This document shows positions 56,283-64,000 of a DNA stretch of 64,000 nucleotides, one piece after another. The notes beneath the pieces were generated by a model. The model saw only the letters and a program-made list of their open reading frames with translations, was not told the origin of the DNA and searched no databases. Origin of the DNA: Anthopleura xanthogrammica (taxonomy: Eukaryota; Cnidaria; Anthozoa; Actiniaria; Actiniidae). The DNA lies in assembly GCA_964019055.1 (NCBI GenBank), contig OZ025219.1, forward strand, positions 956,001-1,020,000, written 5' to 3'. How positions within the stretch are numbered: the stretch's first letter is position 1; each line of letters begins with the position of its first letter. A program made the position numbers and the translations under genes.

Positions 56283-57123
56283 AGTTTAGCTTCTTGTAAA
56301 AAAGGTTTTCTTTGTTCGGGAGAAAACTCGTGAACTTGGGCTAGATGGTTGGAAAGTTTGACAAGATATTTTGAGCCACAATTTGGTACTGGGCAACTTT
56401 TACAAACGCGTTGACTCATGATATAACTCAAAGATGTTGAAAAAAATGAAATTTAAAATTAAAAACCAGGACTTTTATCGAAATTTCGAGGGACAAAAGG
56501 GACAAGAGAGACAAAAGGGACAAAAACAGAGGTGTGTTTCATTGGAATATAGGTTGCCTTACGTGACATAATGTTTTCAGTCTCGTTTACGAATAAACCG
56601 TTGTTCGCTCATAAATGTGATTTTCTGGGTCAGCTCCCGACTTATATCAAAAACTTCGATCATTTTCAGCCCAAAACAAGTTTTTTGAGCGAACACTCAA
56701 CATCTCCATACATTCCTCTCCATCAATATGGTTCGTTTGTCCGACTCACGATGGGGGGGGGGAGAGGTTTTATCTTGTGATGTAAAGTCCGCGCATCGCT
56801 ATTCATTCTTTCGAAAACCTGCGCGCGCATGTGGTGACGTCACTTTCTGACTTGCGTGCCAGTCTGCATGTCTCCCATAATCTATTTATATTTTGCCTGC
56901 ATGTACGCGAATTTTCTTGGTGCGGCAATTCATTTTTTTAAAACCTGCGCGCGCATGTGGTGACGTCACTTCCTCTTTGGGTTTGCCCCGCGCATGTGCT
57001 GGTGTTCTGTCTGTCCCCTTTCCCTTCTCTTCCCTTCTCTCCCCTCCCCTCCCCTCCCTTTGCTCTGGTTTCCATGGTTATTGAATTTAATGAGGCGTCT
57101 ATCCATAGGCCCCACATACTACT
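56283..57123 (-). repeat. Right terminal inverted repeat of the Polinton
   Basis: 841 bp, inverse of 48958-49800. It holds a truncated mirror copy of the zinc-finger ORF start (ATG at about 56419 on the minus strand), which loses homology after the AAGCTAAACT motif. Confidence 0.93.
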
Positions 57124-58211
57124 TACTAATTATTTTTAACAAGAGAATTCGAGGTGTTTGAGTAATTCTATATTGTTCCAGTTTGGTATAAGAAATGCCC
57201 GTTAACGACTAAATGCATGGTCATGATCCAAAATATATAAACAGCTAGATGGCCTTCATTATAGTCATCTGACAAAACTACTCCTTGAACTCGAGTTTAT
57301 AAATAATAACCATACCTCGTAGACTTCATACATGCATTTTCACCAGCAGAATTAAGTTTCTTTGAGATTCAGAATTCAATATTGAACAAAACTATAAATT
57401 ATTACTAACAAGATAGAGTGGATTGTTTCTGGTTCAACCCATGACTTACAATCAAAGAACAAGCAGTCGATTCAAACATGTCGTCAGGAGAACTAGTAAG
57501 CTTATCGTGATAGAGCAAATCTCATTTTTATGACTAAAACTTTCTCCCAAAACTTAATTATCTTACAATTTACTAAAACACTGTACAAAATTAAGCTTAA
57601 TTATCGATTCTACTTACATTTCATAGCAATGAAACCCAAAGAGCCAATGCTTATTTAATTACAGCTTCTATGTTTTATCCAAACTGAAAAAAATTTCAGA
57701 CAGAATTTCCTGGGTAGTCCTTGAACAGCCACGAAGTTCCGTCAGGAAACTTGCTTCTTTAAAAAAACGTCCTTAACGTCGATGATTTCTATGAGTTACA
57801 AAATAGATACAAAAAGAAAATTCTATTTCCAGTCAAGGATTACTGGAAAAGAAAAATCATTAAAGGGTTTATGATCCAACAAAGGAAGCCATCTTTGAAC
57901 TAACAAACAACATGCTTCATTGCACAACTGCTTCCTGAGAGGGAGACTTGAAAAAGACATGCTCCATGAACTGTACGCATTTCTGATGATGACTTCGGTC
58001 GAAAACGTTTAAAAACAATTTAAAAAAAATTCTTAACCTTTTGTATCAATATAAAAATGGATATAGTTACCTAGATAATGTTTCCTAATTCTACTAAAAG
58101 TGTCTTCGTGATTTATTTACATATTTATCATCTCTTAGAACAGTTCTGACTGAAGTTAGGTCTGACCAATAAATGATCTGCATTAAAGTATACATCACGT
58201 GACCCTCTCAA
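57124..58211. other. Host DNA right of the Polinton, no gene
   Basis: The first 250 bp match 63752-64000 and continue the segment interrupted by the element. The rest is AT-rich, without exon signals; 58085-58211 resembles the 3' flank of TPR-CHAT copy 1. Confidence 0.6.
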
Positions 58212-61200
58212 CTACAATTTAAGAGTGACGTCATCACCCATGAGGAAGAATGGTGCCCAGTACTTCGGTTTGCTGTAGCTGGTAGTGTTCCTCATTTCCT
58301 TCATCGCTTGTTGCAAACTTGCACTCGCACTCTTTCCATCTTTTAAACTAAGATAGAATTTTTGCATGAACTCGAATGTTGCATCGTCATCGATGGCCCA
58401 CAGAGACGCTACCACTGCACGAGCACCTGACGCTAGAAAGGCTCGACACATGCCAACTACTCCTTCAGCTCTGATTTCACCACGTCCACTGTGACAGCAG
58501 CTTAACACAACTAACTGTGCACGTACTTTAGCTTGCTGTACTTCAGCCATGGTCAGCATGTAATCTTCTTCATCTGGGATCCTTGTTGCTCTTATCTCAG
58601 GAGAAGGTGCAAGTACGATGGTAGCCTTTGATAGGATACCATGTGCAGCAATGTGAACAACAGATACTCCTTCTTGTAGTCTTTTTATGACGGTGGGTTT
58701 TGTGGCATGTTTTGTCAATAACGCAGGGGTATTGAGTAACACAGAAATCTCTGCGGCTTCTCCTCTTGCACCTGGCAAAAGTTCAATATCCCGTTCTTCT
58801 CCATCCATCATAACTTTCCCAACCAAAGGATCACCAATAATTAAAGGTTCAGCATTGCTGGTTTGGTCCGTTGGGAAATCTTCAAAGTGCTTTAAGGTTG
58901 CCAGTGAAGGAGCAAGTCTAATACGCTTTGTCTCTGATAAATACTTTCCCGTGCAAGGATCTCGTAAGGCGGGAAAAGGCACTTTGTACAAAGGACCATC
59001 AGGAATAACAACAACCTCGTCTTGCTTCGACGATAGTATTCTGTCACATTCTAACATACCAAATAGAACTTCTAGAGTAGATCCTTTGGTTTCAGCACTA
59101 TTCTCATTTGATTCTCCTCTTTTAGAATCGAGGTTAAGCAGTGATGCAGTCGGTTGATTGAGTCCCTCGTATTCTTCTTCGCTTGTTTTTTGTTCTTTTT
59201 GAATATCTTGTTCTTTGTCCAAGCACCTATTCTCACAGTTGACCACCTCACGAACACCCATCTCGTCAAACAACGCATCAACAAACATCCGTAGGAAATC
59301 GTTTATATTATCTTCATGTGGATGATGTGAAATATGCAAATTTAACTCACCTTCAAAATAAAAAAACTTCATAAAATTTACAAAACAAAGTGAGTAATAG
59401 GAAATGCTGAAGTCATTTCTTGAGACCAGAGACAAGACATCGCTGTACTCTAGATGTTCATCATTGCTCCCCTCTTGTTCCATCTTGAAGTTTGAAATCA
59501 TGAGGTCTTTCAATGCTCTTGCACGACAACGATCTAACACTAAAAGCGCTTCCTCGATCTGTTCGCCTTCGATTAACAGTAATGCCAACAGCTTATAACA
59601 ATCAATGTAGTCATCAAAAATTGAGATCTTGAATTCATCATGACTACCAAGTGTCGCAAAGACCGCTTCAAAGCATCGTATAGCTTCTCTTAGATAACGT
59701 TCTGCCAAGTTCAGTTCTTTGTTTAATAAAATTAATACACCACCAATGCCATAATAGAATCTGGATCGGTACATATTATCAGAACAAGACTCCGCAGTAG
59801 ATAGCCCTTCTTTGAAACAGCGTAAAGCCATGTCATCCTGACCCATCAAGTGATACGAGTATCCGATTTCTGTGAAACAGAGCATGTAAACAGAACAATC
59901 AACGTCCATGTCCTTCAACTGCTCAAGGGAATGGATGGCTTTTTGATATTTTTTTTTGGAAAAATAAAATTGGTAAAGCCTGATTGAAGCCGTATGTTTC
60001 TTTTTTTTGTCACCTGTGTTCACCGCTTGGTCAAGATCCTCTAAGAGATCATCTTCAGAACATGTTGATACGTCTACAAATTCCTTGAATGAAGGTACAT
60101 CACAAGCCTTGTCAAGCAAACCAACAGTTGCATAAAGAATAGAACGAATTTCTTTGAAGTTTGCTTCAGATTTTTTTACTCCAAGCTCTGTAGCAATCGC
60201 CATACCTGCATCTATACTCAGAGACGTCTCATTCAACTGCATCGAGCGCATATATACTTCTGCAAGAAGATAGTATCCGTCCATCTGAAATTGTTTCTCG
60301 CCAGTTTCTTGTGCCATGTCGATGCATTTCTTTTCATAATACACTGCGTCATTGTACTGTTCCAGTGTCCTATATATCTCTCCTAGAAAGAAACACGCTC
60401 TTATAGCTGCCTTCTTTTCTCTACCAATAGGGTTCACGATGTCGATGCATTGCTTGTAATTCTGAATGGCTTCATCGTATTTCTCCAAAGACTGGTTTAC
60501 TTTTCCCAAAGTCAAATACGCAATAGCGTCAGCTGCTTTATCTTCATCATCTTCCTTGTCGATGTGAACACACTTGTTACAGTTGGAAATGGCATCATCG
60601 TATTTCCCCAAGAAATGATATACCCCTCCAAGTACGCTATAAGCATGAGCCTCAGCACATTTATCCCCAATAGTTATTGCAAGCTCAATACACTTCTTGC
60701 AATAGATAATTGCATTGTCGTAGTCGGAAAGAGCTTTATATATCTTCCCCATTAATAGGTAAGCCGAGACTTCACCATATTTGTCTTCTATTTCCCTTGC
60801 TATTTCAATGCATTTTCCCCCAAAGTCGGTGGCATCTTGATAGTGATTGAAGGCAAGATATGCTCTTCCTAGCTGTAAGTATGCATTCATCACAGCCTTC
60901 TGATCGTTGGTCTTCATGGCGCAATCAAGAAACTTCTGCGAATACAAAATAGTGTCATCATGTTTCTGCATAGATTTATATGCTAACATTATACATTTAT
61001 ATGCCATCATCTCGCCTTCTGCATTATCAGTTTTCAGGGCAATTTCAAGACACTTTTTGCCGCTGTCAATAGCATCATCATAACAAGCTAAGGATGAAAA
61101 TGCTTTTCCCATATAAAAATGTCCATCAATTTCCTTTTCTTTATCGCCTATATTTCGAGCAATCTCAATCCATTTCTTGGTGTGCAAGACAACGTTGTCA

Positions 61201-61538
61201 AACTCTTTGAGCTCCTCATATGTCCATGACAAATATATATGAACTATTAACTCATAACTTGGTATTAATACAGCTGACGGTAATATTTCCTTCAGACACC
61301 TCAGTGAATCAGCATATCTACCTATGCTGTTGTTATGCAATACGAACTGCATGCAAGAATTGATCATGGTACTTATATCATTACAGTGTTTAGCCATCTC
61401 TATGCATTCTTTGTACAGACAAATCAGCTTTTCAGTTGGGAGTCCAAGGTTCTCTTGCAACACGTAGGCCGATGCAAAGCAAAACCTTACAAAAGTAATC
61501 TTGCGTAACTTATCTATCTCCTTTACTAGAAGATCCAT
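58212..61538 (-). CDS. TPR-CHAT protein, copy 2, intact (TTC28-like)
   Basis: Single exon, 1108 aa. The N-terminal two thirds are tetratricopeptide repeats (for example AYLQLGRAYLAFNHYQDATD and AYSVLGGVYHFLGKYDDAIS), then a short acidic, lysine-rich linker (about 770-810), then a C-terminal CHAT domain with catalytic His966 (VVHIAAHG) and Cys1015 (VVLSCCHSGRGEIRAEG) and the terminal YWAPFFLMGDD motif. CHAT domains belong to the caspase-like clan CD peptidases; TPRs usually bind partners. Substrates are unknown. The start is the ATG nearest the conserved FVRFCFASAY segment. It is a close paralog of copy 1 and lacks its stop codon. Confidence 0.88.
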   Translation of the reverse strand: MDLLVKEIDKLRKITFVRFCFASAYVLQENLGLPTEKLICLYKECIEMAKHCNDISTMINSCMQFVLHNNSIGRYADSLRCLKEILPSAVLIPSYELIVHIYLSWTYEELKEFDNVVLHTKKWIEIARNIGDKEKEIDGHFYMGKAFSSLACYDDAIDSGKKCLEIALKTDNAEGEMMAYKCIMLAYKSMQKHDDTILYSQKFLDCAMKTNDQKAVMNAYLQLGRAYLAFNHYQDATDFGGKCIEIAREIEDKYGEVSAYLLMGKIYKALSDYDNAIIYCKKCIELAITIGDKCAEAHAYSVLGGVYHFLGKYDDAISNCNKCVHIDKEDDEDKAADAIAYLTLGKVNQSLEKYDEAIQNYKQCIDIVNPIGREKKAAIRACFFLGEIYRTLEQYNDAVYYEKKCIDMAQETGEKQFQMDGYYLLAEVYMRSMQLNETSLSIDAGMAIATELGVKKSEANFKEIRSILYATVGLLDKACDVPSFKEFVDVSTCSEDDLLEDLDQAVNTGDKKKKHTASIRLYQFYFSKKKYQKAIHSLEQLKDMDVDCSVYMLCFTEIGYSYHLMGQDDMALRCFKEGLSTAESCSDNMYRSRFYYGIGGVLILLNKELNLAERYLREAIRCFEAVFATLGSHDEFKISIFDDYIDCYKLLALLLIEGEQIEEALLVLDRCRARALKDLMISNFKMEQEGSNDEHLEYSDVLSLVSRNDFSISYYSLCFVNFMKFFYFEGELNLHISHHPHEDNINDFLRMFVDALFDEMGVREVVNCENRCLDKEQDIQKEQKTSEEEYEGLNQPTASLLNLDSKRGESNENSAETKGSTLEVLFGMLECDRILSSKQDEVVVIPDGPLYKVPFPALRDPCTGKYLSETKRIRLAPSLATLKHFEDFPTDQTSNAEPLIIGDPLVGKVMMDGEERDIELLPGARGEAAEISVLLNTPALLTKHATKPTVIKRLQEGVSVVHIAAHGILSKATIVLAPSPEIRATRIPDEEDYMLTMAEVQQAKVRAQLVVLSCCHSGRGEIRAEGVVGMCRAFLASGARAVVASLWAIDDDATFEFMQKFYLSLKDGKSASASLQQAMKEMRNTTSYSKPKYWAPFFLMGDDVTLKL

Positions 61539-61613
61539 CTTCGGCTTTACTTGTTATTCCACAGTTATCTAAAATCAAACATTATGATAAATTAAGGTAT
61601 ATAGAGATTACTT

Positions 61614-61754
61614 CATGGAAAGTGCGCGCGTACGGTTTTTATTCACGAGTTGTGAAGTATCATAAAACGAACAAGCGAGTCTTCGAGCGCGTGAGTTTTA
61701 TGATATGAAACAACGAGTGAATAAAAACTGTACAAAGCACTTTCCATGGTGTTT
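61614..61754. mobile_element. Palindromic hairpin upstream of TPR-CHAT copy 2
   Basis: CATGGAAAGTGCGCGCGTAC and GTACAAAGCACTTTCCATG with inner TTTTTATTCACGAGTTG / CAACGAGTGAATAAAAA form a 140-bp inverted repeat about 80 bp before the start codon, probably in the promoter or 5' UTR. Confidence 0.7.
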
Positions 61755-62064
61755 TCTTTTTATTATATTCATACCGAGATTTTCAATTTGGTTTGAATTA
61801 GAGACTATTTTAGTTTACAAAGTTTGTAAACAAAGCTCAGTTTCCAAACTAAAAATTATATTGCAATAATTCTTTGTTTTACAACGCTGTTTTACAAGCA
61901 TAATAAAAACTTATTCTTATTAAATTCGAATTCGGTTTCTAAGCTTAATCTTTTCAACTTCTAGACTTTTAGTTTACACTAAAAATGATTGCGAAAGCTT
62001 ACCGAAGTTTCTGTCGCCTTCTTACACGACAAAGCTGCCTTTCAATTCCTCGTTGTTGTTTAAT

Positions 62065-62425
62065 ACATTTTTAAGAGCTTTTCCACGAGATTTACATCTC
62101 GGTCAGCTTTTCCTCCGCTCTACTATTGGTATTTCATCGATTTTCTCTTTGGTTTCGTCGTCTAAATTATATTTTCATCCATGTTTTGAACTCAAACTTT
62201 CTAGTTTAGGTCTCACCGAATTGAAGTCGTTTTCTTACAAAAGCAACTGAAGCTGACTTTCCTTGTTAAGTTTTCAGTACTTTTAAAGAACTTTTCCAAT
62301 AGATTTACATCTCAGGCAGGTTTTTCTCCGCTTTACTATAGGTAATTCATCGATTTTCCCTTTGGTTTTGTCGTCTAAAATATAGTTTCATTCATGTTTT
62401 GAAATAAAAACTTTCTAGTTTAGTC
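62065..62425. repeat. Direct duplication of about 150 bp
   Basis: 62065-62216 and 62278-62422 share GATTTACATCTC, TCATCGATTTTC, TTTGGTTT, CGTCGTCTAAA and AACTTTCTAGTTTAG in the same order. Divergence is moderate. Confidence 0.7.
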
Positions 62426-62461
62426 GAAAGTCTCACGCGAAAGAGCAGTGGAGCCCGTTGC

Positions 62462-62590
62462 TGCCGGCTTCTGATTGGACGTATCGTTTTTCTCACACGT
62501 GAAGAAAAGCCGTACGTGGCTTCTGATTGGACGTATCGTTTTTCTCACACGTGAAAAAGCGATACGCGCATTGTGATTGGTTGGGAGGAG
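62462..62590. promoter_or_regulatory. Possible promoter: repeated inverted CCAAT boxes
   Basis: CTTCTGATTGGACGTATCG occurs at 62467 and 62520, each followed by TTTTTCTCACACGTGAA (a CACGTG E-box), and a third ATTGG lies at about 62575. The arrangement resembles a compact promoter, possibly for the minus-strand TPR-CHAT gene. Confidence 0.35.
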
Positions 62591-62699
62591 TGAACGAACA
62601 CACGAATTCGCGCTGATACTTCTTTTAAAAGAACCACAACTGTTGGCCCAAGATGGTTTGGCCATTCTCCGTCATTATAAGCAACTTCTTAACTACTAT

Positions 62700-63399
62700 A
62701 CATACCTAAATAATAATGCAGTGGTCCATAATCAAACATAATATGGTTGTTGTTCGATCATCGAAAGCTCTCCAAAACATCGTTGATATTCTGAAGACGC
62801 TTTCTTCGACTGCCAATTTAGAATAGACATCACTTGTCTTTCTTCATAAACTTTTTTTTACATCTTATTCACATCTTATCAACTCAAAATCCACACAAAT
62901 TTCGATGTCATACGAATCAGGTAGGTATTCGAAGAAACTGGAAGTATGTTTTTCTCACGCATAATGAACATGGGATTTTTCCCTTGACCTCTAGTCCTCT
63001 AGCGACAGCAACTTGCGTCACACCTCGTTCTTCAAGCTCACTGGAGCAATCAATAGATTTTATAAACAGCAAGATATATTTGGCATCTGCATATGATTAT
63101 GATTATTTAACCAAAGGGTCTATGTTCAAACTTTTCATTTGAAGGATTTCTTATAAAAGATACATTGAGATAACATAAACCCAGGGCTTATTTTCGTAGG
63201 TTTACAGTATGTCAGAAATGGTTCACCTTTTTTCTTCAGCGATATTATTGCATGCGGTTTATAAATGATAATTTGGGCTTCCTGTGGCTGTATCCATGGT
63301 AACTATTTTATTTTTTGCAGTTCGGCCATTTTGGCGGGAATTTCGTCGTTCGACTACAGAAGCTTATCAAACAAAATATACACGTAAGAAAAGACGAGA
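62700..63399. other. Intergenic; right part belongs to the segmental duplication
   Basis: No gene is seen in 62700-63105. From about 63110 the sequence follows 48170-48596 of the first unit, including the E2F-type site at 63330-63340. Confidence 0.5.
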
Positions 63400-63507
63400 A
63401 TGTATCAACCAAAACCTGAAATGAGTTCAAAAGACATTCCTTTATTGTCTTGTTTTAGACTTGGCAGTCTGTATGGAGTTTTAGCAACGTTTTACCACGA
63501 GTTTTAA
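63400..63507 (+). pseudogene. Broken duplicate of the small ORF at 48597
   Basis: The same start (MYQPKPEMSSKDIPLL) and upstream E2F-type site, but TAA at 63505-63507 ends it after 35 codons. Downstream codons still match the first copy to its normal stop. Change direction is unknown: one of the two copies has gained or lost the stop. Confidence 0.5.
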
Positions 63508-63751
63508 TATGGTCGTTGGTTGAGCAACGAGTATCCATCCATCGAGGACAAGAACAGGGAAAACGGTGAGATATACCTTACCTTAAGACACAAAATATCT
63601 TCTGTTATGAAGTTAGAATGAGTTAGTGAGTTTTCTGGGTGAAAATCCATCACGTTGTAACTCGAGGGAATGATTCCAGTGCACTGCTGATTTGATGGAC
63701 GTCGAGCATGGCGCAGAGAGACCCTCCCACTCCCCCATGAAATTCAGGTTG

Positions 63752-63757
63752 TACTAA
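63752..63757. other. Empty Polinton target site
   Basis: TACTAA is present once, with left flank matching 48910-48951 and right flank matching 57130 onwards. It is the unoccupied equivalent of the Polinton insertion site. Confidence 0.9.
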
Positions 63758-64000
63758 TTATTTTTGACAAGAAAATTTGAGGTGTTTGAGTAATTCTATA
63801 TTGTTCCAGTTTGGTATAAGAAATGCCCGTTAACGACTAAATGCATGGTCATGATCCAAAATATATAAACAGCTAGATGGCCTTCATTATAGTCATCTGA
63901 CAAAACTACTCCTTGAACTCGAGTTTATAAATAATAGCCATACCTCATAGACTTCATACATGCATTTCCACCAGCAGAATTAAGTTTCTTTGAGATTCAG

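Larger units (their letters stand above)
48958..57123. mobile_element. Polinton/Maverick-type (adintovirus-like) element without polymerase, 8166 bp
   Basis: Ends AGTAGTATGTGGGGCC / GGCCCCACATACTACT. Terminal inverted repeats are 48958-49800 and 56283-57123. A 6-bp target duplication TACTAA lies at 48952-48957 and 57124-57129, the size typical for Polintons. Genes: small zinc-finger ORF, packaging ATPase and two unknowns on plus; protease, major capsid, basic pVI/pX-like protein, minor capsid and integrase on minus. Protein-primed DNA polymerase B, normal in autonomous Polintons and adintoviruses (15-20 kb), is absent. The near-identical inverted repeats and mostly open frames point to a recent insertion. 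Confidence 0.93.

Noticed and set aside
49652..57123. Presence of a DNA polymerase B gene in the Polinton
   Set aside because: All frames between the terminal repeats were read. Every long frame is assigned to another gene and no polymerase motif such as YGDTDS was seen.

Overview
This is a eukaryotic, metazoan window. Genes are split by GT-AG introns, the DNA is AT-rich and crowded with transposons, and there are no bacterial operons. The gene families present (NACHT-WD40, secreted PAN/EGF/discoidin protein, tandem TPR-CHAT proteins, a Polinton) together with many tRNA-derived SINEs and small MITEs suggest a cnidarian, most likely a coral or sea anemone. That assignment is an inference; no sequence search was possible.

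Layout. 1-970: a MITE and a foldback element. 1030-9388 (minus): a complete seven-exon NACHT/WD40 gene of about 1664 aa with an N-terminal MGC acylation motif; its introns hold satellites, SINEs and a MITE. 9389-13501: no gene, mostly foldback elements and MITEs. 13502-19450 (plus): a complete five-exon gene for a small secreted PAN-EGF-F5/8C protein; its introns hold a MITE with four tandem units, a TTAA-flanked element, a 92-bp tandem array and a 57-bp satellite. 19451-26367: a second TTAA element, 100-bp and 40-bp tandem arrays, SINE and MITE copies. 26368-38064 (plus): a ten-exon gene (5' end unresolved) for a Ser-rich coiled-coil protein. 38065-40715: MITEs and a broken copy of the preceding terminal exon.

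40716-64000 is a tandem segmental duplication. Each unit carries a single-exon TPR-CHAT gene on the minus strand (copy 1 at 40716-43991 is interrupted by an in-frame TAG; copy 2 at 58212-61538 is intact) and a short E2F-site-preceded ORF on the plus strand (48597 and 63400). The sequence at the right edge matches 57124 onwards, so a third TPR-CHAT copy probably follows outside the window.

The most notable item is a complete 8166-bp Polinton/Maverick-type element at 48958-57123. It has 841-843-bp terminal inverted repeats and a perfect 6-bp target duplication TACTAA. It codes for a packaging ATPase, an adenovirus-type protease, a major capsid protein (broken by one in-frame TGA), a penton-like minor capsid protein, a basic pVI/pX-like protein, two further conserved small proteins and a chromodomain integrase. 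It has no DNA polymerase B. The second duplication unit preserves the pre-insertion site at 63752-63757, which fixes the element ends and shows it inserted into one copy only. A second filled/empty-site pair is given by a 1.9-kb foldback transposon at 45141-47036.
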